From Verrucomicrobiota bacterium (lineage in GTDB: Bacteria; Verrucomicrobiota; Verrucomicrobiia; Limisphaerales; JADLHS01), in assembly GCA_029573725.1 (NCBI GenBank), contig JAKQDQ010000028.1, forward strand, positions 248,001-312,000: a DNA stretch of 64,000 nucleotides, given 5' to 3'. The notes under the pieces were generated by a model. That model was not told the DNA's origin. It saw only the letters and a list, made by a program, of their open reading frames with translations, and ran no database searches. Position 1 is the first letter of the stretch. Each line of letters begins with the position of its first letter. A program made the translations under genes and the position numbers. Shown piece by piece: positions 46,281-55,323 of the stretch.

Positions 46281-46896
46281 CGCTACATGTCCTTTTGCTT
46301 GCCCGCCAGCCATTCCGGCCTTGCCTTCGTTCCCGGCCCCGGATTTTTCCATCCTAGCCGACTTTCACCGCATTGCAACGCGTAACCTGACGCGACACCC
46401 GCAGTGATCCGACCAGCGTGCTTTCCCCGATTGCCCAGGCTTCCTGCCAATCCGCCGCTCCGAACCCGCCGCCCGCCACAAAACGCAATCACCGCACGGG
46501 GGAAAAAGTTGCGCGGGGCGGGACATTTTCGCTTCCATCCGGGGTGAATTCCTGTGGAAGCCGGTTCTAGCCGGCGATTGCTTGCCCGCCGCACGGCGAC
46601 CATCGGGGAACTTGCCCGTTTGCCGCGGACCGGGCCATTCGCTGAATGGGATGTGGCGCGAGGACGGCTCAGGGTGCGACGCCCCGGAACGACGGAACCC
46701 CGCTTAAATTCGACGTGCCCGCGAGGTGATTTTGAGGCGATTTCCCATTTGCCTCCGGACGTGACTCCGTTAAGCTGTCAAGCGGTGGCCCAGAAGGCCC
46801 GCAACGGCGGACCTTCCGCATAGGCGTCCCGGGGACGCACATGCGCCGAAGAAGTGCAAGGTCACCCGTTCCAAACAACCAACAACCATTGCAACC
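46281..46896. other. 616-base divergent stretch without a supported gene
   Basis: This lies between the minus-strand pilin gene and the plus-strand rhodanese gene. Open frames are short, overlapping and of low-complexity composition. It must carry the promoters of both flanking genes, but no box pair was convincing. Confidence 0.5.
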
Positions 46897-47283
46897 ATGA
46901 AAAAATTACTGGCCCTGTTTACTGTTCTGCTGGGGGTGACGGCTGGTCTGGCCGGCGAATTTGCCGATCTCACCGTCAAGGAAGTCAAGGCACTCGTCGA
47001 AGCGAAGCAAGCGGTGCTCATTGACGTCAATGGCACGGCGTCCTTCAAGCGCGGGCGCGTTCCGGGAGCTTTGAATTTCGCGGAAATCGAAAACAAACTC
47101 GCCACCGTGTTACCGGCGGACAAGAGCACCCTGATAGTCGCGTATTGCGGTCATCCCAAGTGCCTCGCGTACAAAGAAGCGGCGGAAGCCGCCGTTAAAT
47201 TGGGTTATACCAACGTCAAATTCATGTCCGCCGGAATCCAGGGCTGGAAGGCCGCCGGCGAAAAGGTCGAGAAATCGAAGTAG
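46897..47283 (+). CDS. Secreted rhodanese-like domain protein
   Basis: A 128-residue protein with a signal peptide (residues 1-20) and a single rhodanese domain. VLIDVNGTASFKRGRVPGALNF is the family aspartate/CH2A region. The active-site loop is VAYCGHPKCLAYKEA, with Cys84 as the likely sulphur-carrying residue and Cys89 five residues later. The C-terminal FMSAGIQGWKAAG is also typical. Export suggests periplasmic sulphur transfer or redox/cyanide handling. It lies 242 bases before the peroxiredoxin gene on the same strand. Confidence 0.88.
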   Translation: MKKLLALFTVLLGVTAGLAGEFADLTVKEVKALVEAKQAVLIDVNGTASFKRGRVPGALNFAEIENKLATVLPADKSTLIVAYCGHPKCLAYKEAAEAAVKLGYTNVKFMSAGIQGWKAAGEKVEKSK

Positions 47284-47525
47284 TGCCACGACGCCCCCCT
47301 TCTGTCGTCGCCCGAACGGCAGGTCGCGCCATTCAATCCCGGGCCTGACGAATGGCGGGCGGCCGCAGGCGCACGGCGGCGCCGATCGGCCAACGCGCCC
47401 GCGCTGCCAGTGGACGGGGTGTGCCAACCGAATGGGCGTTTGACAGCCCCGGCGCATCTGTTCATGCTGTAACCGGTTCAAGAATGGTTTTGAACATTAA
47501 ATCGTAAATTGAAAAGGATACAACT

Positions 47526-48002
47526 ATGCCAATCGCAGTAGGAAGCAAAGCGCCCGATTTCACCTTGAAATCCAAATCCCCCACGGACGCGGAGGTCAAG
47601 CTGAGCAATAATTTCGGAAAAAAGAACACCGTGCTGTTATTCTTTCCGCTGGCCTTCACCGGGGTATGCACCTCGGAAATGTGTGGAGTGACCGCCGGAT
47701 TAAATGCCTACAAGGACCTGAATGCGGAGGTGGTGGCCATCAGTGTGGACAGTCCGTTTGCCCAGCAGGCGTGGGCGCAGAAGGAAAACATTGGCATCAC
47801 CCTGGCCAGCGATTTGAACAAGGAAACGACGAAGGCTTACGGGGTGTTGTTTCCCAACCTGCTGGGATTGGGCGATACGGCGGCGCGCGCGGCGTTTGTC
47901 ATCGACAAGCAAGGCACGGTGCAATACGCCGAACAAACCGCCACACCGCATGATCTGCCCAACTTCGACCATATCAAGGCCACGCTGGCGAGGCTGAAGT
48001 AA
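47526..48002 (+). CDS. Peroxiredoxin (AhpC/TSA family)
   Basis: A 158-residue cytoplasmic thiol peroxidase. The peroxidatic site is PLAFTGVCTSEMC, with Thr45 and Cys48; Cys53 could serve as a resolving cysteine. VVAISVDSPFAQQAWAQ and ARAAFVIDKQGTVQY are standard family segments. Length and motif are closest to AhpE/BCP-like single-domain peroxiredoxins. AAAGGAT upstream of the ATG is a better ribosome-binding site than most in the window. Confidence 0.9.
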   Translation: MPIAVGSKAPDFTLKSKSPTDAEVKLSNNFGKKNTVLLFFPLAFTGVCTSEMCGVTAGLNAYKDLNAEVVAISVDSPFAQQAWAQKENIGITLASDLNKETTKAYGVLFPNLLGLGDTAARAAFVIDKQGTVQYAEQTATPHDLPNFDHIKATLARLK

Positions 48003-48087
48003 GGCCGTTGGGGATGGGACGGCCACGACGCCTGGAGCAGTAATCCCGGTCACGCCAGGAAATCCTGTGTTTTCGGGAAAAGCGGAC

Positions 48088-48116
48088 TTGACGCGTGCAG
48101 AATCCTTTCCTACGGT
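48088..48116 (+). promoter_or_regulatory. Candidate sigma-70 promoter for the nusA operon
   Basis: TTGACG (48088-48093), exactly 17 bases, then TACGGT (48111-48116). The -35 matches 5 of 6 consensus positions; the -10 keeps the critical T1, A2 and T6. It lies 118 bases before the nusA start and just upstream of an attenuator-like hairpin. Confidence 0.5.
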
Positions 48117-48160
48117 TGAGCTTAACGGTAAAGTTTGACGCCGACGCAAGTTGGCATGCG

Positions 48161-48192
48161 AAGTCGGAAGAATAACCTCTACCGACTTTTTT
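48161..48192 (+). terminator. Attenuator-like hairpin in the nusA leader
   Basis: AAGTCGG (48161-48167) pairs with CCGACTT (48182-48188) around a 14-base loop, and the T-run reaches 48192. It is 41 bases before the nusA ATG and downstream of the candidate promoter at 48088, so it would cause premature termination of the nusA mRNA, perhaps as feedback on NusA level. It is too far from the peroxiredoxin stop (158 bases) to be an obvious terminator for that gene. Confidence 0.55.
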
Positions 48193-48233
48193 GTTCCCCC
48201 CGTGGGAAGAAACATGAGAGCGAGAAACGGGCG

Positions 48234-49493
48234 ATGAATGCTGAGATTTTAGCTGGACTGGAATATTACGAACGCGAGAAAGGCATCAGCCGGGAGGTGC
48301 TGGTAACCGCGGTGGAAGAGGCGTTATTGTCGGCCGCCAAAAAGGCCGTCGGCCCCGCGCGCGAACTCCGCGTCACCGTGGACTCCAAGAGCGGCAGCAT
48401 CAAGGCCTGGGCCAAATTGATCGTCGTGGAGAAAGTGGTTTCCAACCACGACCAGATTTCGCAATTCGACGCGCGCCGGATCAAACCGGATGCGGTCCTG
48501 GGGGATGAACTGGAGGTCGAGGTCACGCCGGCCGGGTTTGGCCGCATCGCCGCCCAGTACGCGAAGCAAGCGCTGATGCAGCAGGTGCGTCGCGCGGAAA
48601 AAGCGATGATTTTCACGGAGTTCAAGGACCGGGTGGGCGACATCATCAGCGGATCGGTACGGCGGTTTGAGCGTTCGGACGTGTTCGTGGATTTGGGCAA
48701 GTATGAGGCGCTGCTGCCCAACAAGGAGCGGGTGCCGACCGAGGAATATCAGATCGGCGAACGCATTCGTTGTTATGTCAAAGCGGTCGAGCAGGGCCCG
48801 CATGGACCGGAGATCATCCTTTCCCGGGCCGACCCGCGGTTTGTCATCAAGCTGTTTCAGGTGGAGGTTTCAGAGATCAGCGACGGCACAATTGAGATCA
48901 AGGGCATCGCCCGCGAAGCCGGTTTCCGGACCAAACTGGCGGTTTACACCCGGGACGAAAAGGTCGATCCCGTCGGCGCGTGCGTGGGTTTGCGCGGGCA
49001 ACGCGTCAAAAACATCGTGCGCGAGTTGAACAACGAAAAGGTGGACATCATCAAGTGGTCGCCCAACATCCGCGACTACGTGACCAACGCCCTGGCACCC
49101 GCCAAGTTGAAGTCGTTTGAAATCGACGAAGCGAACAAGCGCGTGAAAATCCTGGTCAGCGAGGATCAACTATCGCTGGCGATCGGCAAGCGCGGCCAAA
49201 ATGCGCGGCTCACCTCCAAGCTGACCGGCTGGCAGGTGGACATCGAAGCGGAAGTGGTCGTGAGCAAGGGATTTGAGGAAAAGGTGGCCGAGGCGGTGGA
49301 ACAACTGGCGGCCATTGAGGGGATCAGTCGCGAACAAGCCGATGCCTTGGTGCATGCCGGGCTGACGCGCCTGGAGGATTTGTTGCAGGCGGAAGAGGAG
49401 GATTTGCTGGAGATTCCGCAGATTGGCGACCAGGCGGAGGCCATTTTGAACGCCGCCCGCGCCGAATCCTTGCGCCGCACCCTGAATGTTTGA
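48234..49493 (+). CDS. nusA: Transcription termination/antitermination factor NusA
   Basis: A 419-residue protein that binds RNA polymerase and nascent RNA. After the N-terminal polymerase-binding domain (1-125) come an S1 domain (~133-200), KH1 (VGACVGLRGQRVKNIV, 247-262) and KH2 (LSLAIGKRGQNARL, 313-326). A C-terminal helix-hairpin-helix domain (IEGISREQADALVHAGL, IPQIGDQAEAIL) follows. The ATG at 48234 starts the conserved N-terminus (MNAEILAGLEYYEREKGIS); an earlier in-frame start would be read from inside the leader hairpin region. It heads a seven-gene information-processing run. rimP, its usual upstream partner, is absent here. Confidence 0.95.
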   Translation: MNAEILAGLEYYEREKGISREVLVTAVEEALLSAAKKAVGPARELRVTVDSKSGSIKAWAKLIVVEKVVSNHDQISQFDARRIKPDAVLGDELEVEVTPAGFGRIAAQYAKQALMQQVRRAEKAMIFTEFKDRVGDIISGSVRRFERSDVFVDLGKYEALLPNKERVPTEEYQIGERIRCYVKAVEQGPHGPEIILSRADPRFVIKLFQVEVSEISDGTIEIKGIAREAGFRTKLAVYTRDEKVDPVGACVGLRGQRVKNIVRELNNEKVDIIKWSPNIRDYVTNALAPAKLKSFEIDEANKRVKILVSEDQLSLAIGKRGQNARLTSKLTGWQVDIEAEVVVSKGFEEKVAEAVEQLAAIEGISREQADALVHAGLTRLEDLLQAEEEDLLEIPQIGDQAEAILNAARAESLRRTLNV

Positions 49494-49578
49494 TATGCCG
49501 TATCCGCATAAATCAGCCGGTCAACGGTCTGGCTTATGAAAACGACAAACGCAGATTGGCGGTTCGTGTTGAAAAATT

Positions 49579-52068
49579 ATGCCCGTACGTATTTACGAAA
49601 TCTCGAAGAAGCTCGGCCTGGAAAACAAGCAAATCCTCGCCAAAGCGAAGGAATTGGGCATTACCGCCAAAGCCGCTTCGAGCTCTCTCGACAAGATCAC
49701 GGCGGAATATCTTGAAGACCAGTTGTGCCAGGCCTTCCCCGAAGTTGCCGCAAAACTGAGACCGGTCACCACCACAACCCCGGAACCCTCGCCGGCACCC
49801 GTAGAACCCAGAATCGAGATCATCAAGGCGCCGGAGCCGCCCCCGGCTGACTCCCAGCCCGCCCCCGAACCCGCCCCCCCCACCGCCGCGCAACCGGAAA
49901 CCACACCGGCAACTGGGGAAGAATCAACCACGTCGGCGTCCGCGCCGGCCGCCGCGCCCGACGCAACTGCCGGAGTCGTCGCGCCCCCGGAGGCCGCTCC
50001 CGCACCGGCGGCTCCCCCGCCCCCTTCCGAGCCTCCCAAGCCCCAAATCGGGCAAAAAGTCGGTTTCATTCAATTGGCGCCGCGACCGCAACCGCGCTCA
50101 TTCGAGCGTGGCGGGCGGGGACACGGCCGTACCGCCGGGGCGGGAGCCACCGAGTTCACCCGGCGGGGTGGTGGCGCGCGCGGTGGCGGCCCCGAATCCT
50201 TCCGGCGCAGCGCGCCGGGCGGAAAACTGACCGACGGCTCGAGCCCTGCCGCAACCAGACCCGCGCTGCCGGGCGATGCCCCCGTAATCACCCTCAAGCC
50301 GCCGATTGTGGTGCGGGAACTGGCGGAAGCCCTCAAGCAAAAACCTTTCAAGATCATCGCGGACCTCATGGAGGCGGGCGTTTTCGCCAACGTCAACCAG
50401 GCGATTGAAGAAAAAACAGCGGTCCAGATCTGCGCCAAATACGGGATCAAATTCGAAGTCGAAAAGCGGGCCCGGGGCGAAGGTCAGGTCCATGCCCCCG
50501 TCAAGAAGATTGAAATCGACGTCGAAGACAAACCCGAACAACTGAAACCGCGCCCGCCCGTGGTGACCATCATGGGGCATGTGGATCACGGCAAGACCTC
50601 GCTGCTCGACGTCATTCGCAAGGCGAATGTGGCCGCCGGCGAAGCGGGCGGAATCACCCAGCGCATCGGCGCCTACACGATTTCCTTCCCGCATCCGGAA
50701 CGCAAAAACGAGCTGCAGCAAATCACCTTTCTGGACACCCCGGGCCACGCCGCCTTCAGCTCCATGCGCGCCCGCGGCGCGAACGTCACCGACATCGTCG
50801 TCCTGGTGGTCGCCGCCAATGACGGGGTGATGCCCCAGACCCTGGAGGCCCTGAACCACGCCCGCGCAGCCAAGGTGCCGATCCTGGTCGCGGTCAACAA
50901 ATGCGATCATCCGAACGCCAACCCCCTGAAAGTGCGGCAACAACTGCAGGAAAAAGGCCTGACGCCCGATGACTGGGGCGGGGAAACCATCTTCGTGGAT
51001 TGCTCGGCGCTGACCAAGCAGGGGGTGGACAAACTGCTGGAAATGATATTGTTGCAGGCGGATCTGTTGGAACTGAAGGCCAACCCCGATCGCAACGCCA
51101 AGGGCAATGTGATTGAATCCGGGATTGAACCCGGCGGACCGATGGCCACCGTGCTCGTGCGCAAGGGCACGCTGCACCGGGGCGATGTCATCATTTGTGA
51201 CGAGTTTTACGGCAAAGTGCGCGCCCTCATCAATGACGAAGGCAAGCGGCTGGACGAAGCCACGCCTTCCGTGGCGGTGCGCGTGCTGGGGTTGAACGGC
51301 GTGCCCGAAGCGGGCGCGGAGTTCAGCGTGGTGGATGACGAACGAACCGCGCGCGACCTGGCGGAGGAACGACGCCTGGCCGGACGCGCGGAGGACCTGG
51401 AAGCCCGGGCCAAGGTCACGCTGGAAAACCTCTTCGCCACCCTGGACGAGCAACAGAGCAAGATCTTGAAGGTCGTCGTCAAGGCGGACACGCAGGGTTC
51501 TGTCGAAGCCATTGTGGATGCCTTGAACAAAATCGAAAGCGACAAGGTCTCCCTCGAAGTCATTCACAGCGACGTGGGAGCGATCACCGAAAGCGACGTC
51601 GCACTCGCGTCCGCCTCCAAGGGCATCATCCTCGGCTTTCACACGCGCGTGAGCAGTTCCGCCGCGGAGAAGGCGAAACACGCCAACGTACAGATCAAAC
51701 TGTACGCGATCATTTATGAGTTGATTGACGAGGTGAAGGCGGGCATGGCCGGCCTGCTGGATCCCTTGAGCAAGGAGGTGGTCATCGGGGCCGCGGAAGT
51801 GCGGCAGGTGTTCCACCTCTCCAAGGGCGTGCCGGTGGCGGGTTCGATGGTCACCAGCGGCCGCATTGCCCGCGGCAAAGTCCGGGTGCGCCGGCGGAAG
51901 GACGTCATTTACGAGGGGGTCACCCAGTCGCTCCGGCGCTTTCAAGACGAGGTCAACGAAGTCCGTGCAGGACTGGAGTGCGGCATCCGCATCGAGGGGT
52001 TTGGCGAGATCGCCGAGGGCGACATCATCGAGTGTTACACGGTGGAAAAGGTGGCGCAAAAGCTCTAA
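49579..52068 (+). CDS. infB: Translation initiation factor IF-2
   Basis: An 829-residue GTPase that places initiator tRNA on the 30S subunit. A short IF2_N domain ([24 protein letters not shown]) is followed by a long Pro/Ala-rich, then Arg/Gly-rich linker (~60-220). A second IF2_N-like unit (~244-295) precedes the G domain, with GHVDHGKT at 333-340, DTPGH at 386-390 and NKCD at 440-443. Domains II-IV complete the C-terminus ([20 protein letters not shown] region). It starts 85 bases after nusA. Confidence 0.97.
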   Translation: MPVRIYEISKKLGLENKQILAKAKELGITAKAASSSLDKITAEYLEDQLCQAFPEVAAKLRPVTTTTPEPSPAPVEPRIEIIKAPEPPPADSQPAPEPAPPTAAQPETTPATGEESTTSASAPAAAPDATAGVVAPPEAAPAPAAPPPPSEPPKPQIGQKVGFIQLAPRPQPRSFERGGRGHGRTAGAGATEFTRRGGGARGGGPESFRRSAPGGKLTDGSSPAATRPALPGDAPVITLKPPIVVRELAEALKQKPFKIIADLMEAGVFANVNQAIEEKTAVQICAKYGIKFEVEKRARGEGQVHAPVKKIEIDVEDKPEQLKPRPPVVTIMGHVDHGKTSLLDVIRKANVAAGEAGGITQRIGAYTISFPHPERKNELQQITFLDTPGHAAFSSMRARGANVTDIVVLVVAANDGVMPQTLEALNHARAAKVPILVAVNKCDHPNANPLKVRQQLQEKGLTPDDWGGETIFVDCSALTKQGVDKLLEMILLQADLLELKANPDRNAKGNVIESGIEPGGPMATVLVRKGTLHRGDVIICDEFYGKVRALINDEGKRLDEATPSVAVRVLGLNGVPEAGAEFSVVDDERTARDLAEERRLAGRAEDLEARAKVTLENLFATLDEQQSKILKVVVKADTQGSVEAIVDALNKIESDKVSLEVIHSDVGAITESDVALASASKGIILGFHTRVSSSAAEKAKHANVQIKLYAIIYELIDEVKAGMAGLLDPLSKEVVIGAAEVRQVFHLSKGVPVAGSMVTSGRIARGKVRVRRRKDVIYEGVTQSLRRFQDEVNEVRAGLECGIRIEGFGEIAEGDIIECYTVEKVAQKL

Positions 52069-52094
52069 ACCAGTCCGCCGGAAGGGTTCTTGTT

Positions 52095-52484
52095 ATGCCT
52101 AGTCTGCGACACCAGCGAGTCCGCGAACTGTTAAAACGCGCCATTGGCGAGGTCGTGCGCCGCGAGTTCAGCCTGGAGGACGTTGGTCTGGTATCGGTGA
52201 ACGATGTTGAATGCGCGGGCGATCTGAAATCCGCCGTGGTGTATCTCAGCGTTCTGGGCACTGCCGAGCAGCAACAACGCGGACTGCTCCGGTTGGAGGA
52301 ACGGCGCGCCCGCATCCAGGAACTCCTGGGGGCCGCAGTCGTCCTCAAATACACTCCCAAACTTAAATTTGTGATGGACGACACCATCGCCCGCGGGGAT
52401 CGCGTCATGCAAATCCTCAATGAACTTGAACCCCATGCGGCTTCCGGCGGCCCGCTGCCGGAAAATCAGCCGTCCGACCGTTAA
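52095..52484 (+). CDS. rbfA: Ribosome-binding factor A
   Basis: A 129-residue KH-like protein that helps mature the 16S rRNA 5' end. SLRHQRVRELLKRAIGEVVRREF is the family N-terminus; VVYLSVLGTAEQQ and YTPKLKFVMDDTIARGDRV are further family motifs. The ATG at 52095 is chosen because earlier in-frame codons overlap infB. Its stop overlaps the next ATG by one base (TAATG), indicating coupling with nrnA. Confidence 0.93.
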   Translation: MPSLRHQRVRELLKRAIGEVVRREFSLEDVGLVSVNDVECAGDLKSAVVYLSVLGTAEQQQRGLLRLEERRARIQELLGAAVVLKYTPKLKFVMDDTIARGDRVMQILNELEPHAASGGPLPENQPSDR

Positions 52485-53467
52485 TGAAATCGCAGGCGCA
52501 GCTCATCCAGGAAATCCTCACCGCCATCCAGAACGCCCGGACGATCTGCATCGTCGGGCACATGCGCCCGGACGGGGACTGCATTGGTTCGCAGTTGGGA
52601 TTGATGCTGGCGCTGCGGGCGATTGGCAAGCAGGTCGTTTGTTGGAATCAGGATGCGATGCCGCTGAAATACCGGTTTCTGGACCCGGGCCACAACTTTG
52701 TCAAACCCAAATCCGGACAGGAGTTTGACCTGGTCATTGCGGTGGATTGCGCGAGCCTGGAACGGCTGGGCACGGTGGCGCGCCGGGTCACCCGACGGCG
52801 GCAATTAATCAACATTGATCACCACGAAAGCAACACCCGCTATGGCGACATCAACTGGGTTTCCGCGCGCGAACCTTCCACGGGGGAACTGATCTACCAC
52901 TTGATGAAAGCCGCCGGCTGGCCCGTGACCAAGCCCATTGCCGACTGCCTGTTCACCGCCGTCAGCACCGACACCGGCTCGTTCCAGTATGCCAGCACGC
53001 GTCCGGGCACGTTTCACGTCGGCGCGGAGCTGGTGACCCACGGCGCCAATCTGGCGCGGATTTGCCATGAGGTTTACCAGTCCTTCCCGCTGGCGCGGGT
53101 GCGATTGCTCAAGCACGTGTACAACAAATTCAAACTGACGCATAATGATCGCATCGCCTATTTTTGGCTGAAGAAGGCGGATCTGGCACGCACGGGCGCC
53201 GGGAGCAGCGATACTGAAGGATTGATTGATCACATCCGGGCGATCGAACCGGTCGTGGTCGCCTGTGTCTTCGAGGAAATCGAGCCGGAAACCATACGCA
53301 TCAGCCTGCGGTCCAAGTGCAGGAGCGTCAACGTGAATGACATTTGCCGGCAATTTGGCGGCGGCGGTCATGGCGCCGCGGCCGGGGCGATGATTGCCGG
53401 CCGGCCCATGACCATTCAACGCCGCGTCATTGGCGCCATTAGAAAAGCGATCAACTCCGCGAACTGA
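52484..53467 (+). CDS. nrnA: DHH-family phosphoesterase, oligoribonuclease/pAp phosphatase (NrnA-like)
   Basis: A 327-residue protein. The DHH domain has HMRPDGDCIGSQLGL (26-40), a VAVD-type motif (LVIAVDCAS) and the DHH triad at 112-114 (NIDHHES), with TDTGSFQYAST following. The DHHA1 domain ends with FGGGGHGAAAGA. NrnA degrades very short RNAs and dephosphorylates 3'-phosphoadenosine 5'-phosphate. It is fused to the rbfA-truB transcript by a one-base overlap upstream and 6 bases to truB. Confidence 0.92.
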   Translation: MKSQAQLIQEILTAIQNARTICIVGHMRPDGDCIGSQLGLMLALRAIGKQVVCWNQDAMPLKYRFLDPGHNFVKPKSGQEFDLVIAVDCASLERLGTVARRVTRRRQLINIDHHESNTRYGDINWVSAREPSTGELIYHLMKAAGWPVTKPIADCLFTAVSTDTGSFQYASTRPGTFHVGAELVTHGANLARICHEVYQSFPLARVRLLKHVYNKFKLTHNDRIAYFWLKKADLARTGAGSSDTEGLIDHIRAIEPVVVACVFEEIEPETIRISLRSKCRSVNVNDICRQFGGGGHGAAAGAMIAGRPMTIQRRVIGAIRKAINSAN

Positions 53468-53473
53468 CTGCGC

Positions 53474-54187
53474 ATGCAAGACTTCACCGCGCTCGATGGC
53501 GCCCTTCTCGTTGACAAACCCGCCGGGCCCACCTCGCATGATGTCGTGGATGCCATCCGGCGCAGGTTCGGCATCAAAAAAGTTGGGCATTGCGGCACCC
53601 TGGACCCCAATGCCACCGGTCTGCTGATCATCGTGCTGGGCCGTGGCACCAAGCTCTCCGAACGCCTGATGAGCGACGACAAGGTGTACGCCGGCACGAT
53701 CAAATTTGGCGAAAGCACCGACAGCCATGACGCTGACGGACAGTTGATGGCCGCCCGGCCTGTCCCGCCGCTCACGCTGGCCCGGTTGAATGCCGTCGCG
53801 GAAAGCTTCATCGGCGACCAGCTGCAGACGCCGCCGATGGTTTCGGCAATCAAAAAAGCCGGCGTGCCACTCTACAAACTCGCGCGCAAGGGCGTGGAGG
53901 TGGAGCGCGAAGCGCGGCTCATTCATCTCTATCAGTTCCGGTTCACCGAATATGCCGAACCGCTGGGGACGTTTCAGCTGGCCTGCACGAAGGGCACGTA
54001 CGTGCGAAAAATCGCGCATGACCTCGGGGAAAAGCTTGGTTGCGGGGCGCATTTGACGAAGTTGCGGCGCACCGCCTCCGGCAAATTTGACGTTGCTGAA
54101 GCCACGCCGCTCGAGACGCTCCTGAATCTCTCCACCGCCGCACTGGAACAACGGGTGCTCCCGTTCCTGAAACTGGTCGCCGCCTGA
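53474..54187 (+). CDS. truB: tRNA pseudouridine(55) synthase
   Basis: A 237-residue enzyme that isomerises U55 in the T-loop of tRNAs. LLVDKPAGPTSHDVV opens the catalytic domain, Asp44 in GHCGTLDPNATG is the nucleophile, and KGTYVRKIAHDLGEKLG is the other conserved block. The C-terminal PUA extension of E. coli TruB is reduced or missing, as in many shorter TruB proteins. It starts 6 bases after nrnA. Confidence 0.95.
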   Translation: MQDFTALDGALLVDKPAGPTSHDVVDAIRRRFGIKKVGHCGTLDPNATGLLIIVLGRGTKLSERLMSDDKVYAGTIKFGESTDSHDADGQLMAARPVPPLTLARLNAVAESFIGDQLQTPPMVSAIKKAGVPLYKLARKGVEVEREARLIHLYQFRFTEYAEPLGTFQLACTKGTYVRKIAHDLGEKLGCGAHLTKLRRTASGKFDVAEATPLETLLNLSTAALEQRVLPFLKLVAA

Positions 54188-54290
54188 TCCGGCCGGACGG
54201 CGGGCCGCCGCGTTCCCCTGATGTGCCGCACAAACGCAACTTCGTTCTTAATTTGCCTCCGCCTTTCCGCCATACTGCGCCACGCTGTTG

Positions 54291-55214
54291 ATGAAGCTCA
54301 TTCACACCGCCAGAGACCTTGCGCCGGGCCGGCAAAAAATCTGCCTGGCCATCGGAGTTTTTGATGGCGTGCATCTGGGCCATCAGCAAATCATCCGGCA
54401 GACCGTCAGTGATGCACAGCAACACGGCGCCCTGGCGCTGGTGGTGACTTTTGACCAACACCCCAACGCCATCGTCGCTCCCGGCCGCCTGCCGCCCCGC
54501 ATCTATTCACGCGCGCAAAAACTGCGGGTGATTGCGGAATTCGGGGTCGCCGCGCTGCTGGAAATCCACTTCGACCGCGAATTCAGCCATTTGACGGGCG
54601 AGGCCTTCATACGCCAGCTGGTCCGGGAGCTGGGCCGGATCCAGAGCATCTGTGTCGGCGCTGATTTTCAATTCGGCCACCGGCGCAGCGGGGATGTTCC
54701 CCTGCTCCGTCGCCTGGGCCGTGAGCTGCATTTTCAAGTACACGGCTTGTCCGCCGTGGCGCTGGACGGCCAGGTGGTCAGCAGCACGCGCATCCGCAAA
54801 GCCATTCGCGCGGGGCACTTCGATGCCGCGAGCCAAATGCTGGGACGCCCCTATTCCCTCGCCGGACGGGTCATGCGCGGCGACCGGGTGGGGCACAAAA
54901 TTGGATTCCCCACCGCGAATCTCGACACCACCGGAATGTTGTTGCCGCCATCGGGCGTGTATGCCGCCTCCGCCCGGCTGGAGGCACGAACCTGGCGCGC
55001 GGCCGTCAACATCGGCGTCCGGCCGACCCTCTCCACGCCGACACCCGTACCGCGGGTTGAAGCCCACCTGCTGGATTTCGCGGGGGAACTTTACGGTCAG
55101 GAACTGGAAATCACGTTCCTCAATAAAATCCGTGGCGAACTGAAGTTCCCCTCTCTCGCCGCGCTGCGCGAGCAAATCCGGAAGGACGTGCTGACCGCAC
55201 GGGCGCAGTTTTGA
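54291..55214 (+). CDS. ribF: Bifunctional riboflavin kinase/FAD synthetase
   Basis: A 307-residue protein making FMN and then FAD. The nucleotidyltransferase domain has IGVFDGVHLGHQQII with the HxGH motif at 28-31 and ends with VSSTRIRKAIRAG. The riboflavin kinase domain shows GDRVGHKIGFPTANL and PSGVYAA. The ATG at 54291 is taken; a TTG codon directly before it is possible but unnecessary. No FMN riboswitch was recognised in the 103-base gap upstream. rpsO, often next to ribF, is not present. Confidence 0.95.
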   Translation: MKLIHTARDLAPGRQKICLAIGVFDGVHLGHQQIIRQTVSDAQQHGALALVVTFDQHPNAIVAPGRLPPRIYSRAQKLRVIAEFGVAALLEIHFDREFSHLTGEAFIRQLVRELGRIQSICVGADFQFGHRRSGDVPLLRRLGRELHFQVHGLSAVALDGQVVSSTRIRKAIRAGHFDAASQMLGRPYSLAGRVMRGDRVGHKIGFPTANLDTTGMLLPPSGVYAASARLEARTWRAAVNIGVRPTLSTPTPVPRVEAHLLDFAGELYGQELEITFLNKIRGELKFPSLAALREQIRKDVLTARAQF

Positions 55215-55323
55215 TTTTCAGCAGTCCGTCCAATGAAGAAATCCTCCTCCCCCAGTTTGTCCTCCAGCCTCCGGCGGCGGCCCTCCGGTCGGACGCCCGG
55301 GGCGATGCCCCATTTCCGCCCTC

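Noticed and set aside
45100-46400. Possible sigma-54 promoters upstream of the two pilin-like genes
   Set aside because: On the minus strand GCACG and TTGC-like boxes occur near 45086-45105 and a weaker version near 46370, but the spacing is one or two bases short of the required GG-N10-GC, so they do not fit.
50098-52059. Very long open frame (over 650 codons) on the strand opposite infB
   Set aside because: It is an antisense shadow of a high-GC gene with strong codon bias. The predicted protein is His/Val/Arg/Gln-rich with no domain, and infB itself is unmistakable.
54188-54290. FMN riboswitch upstream of ribF
   Set aside because: The 103-base gap is too short and lacks the conserved RFN elements; ribF appears to be read as part of the nusA-infB run.
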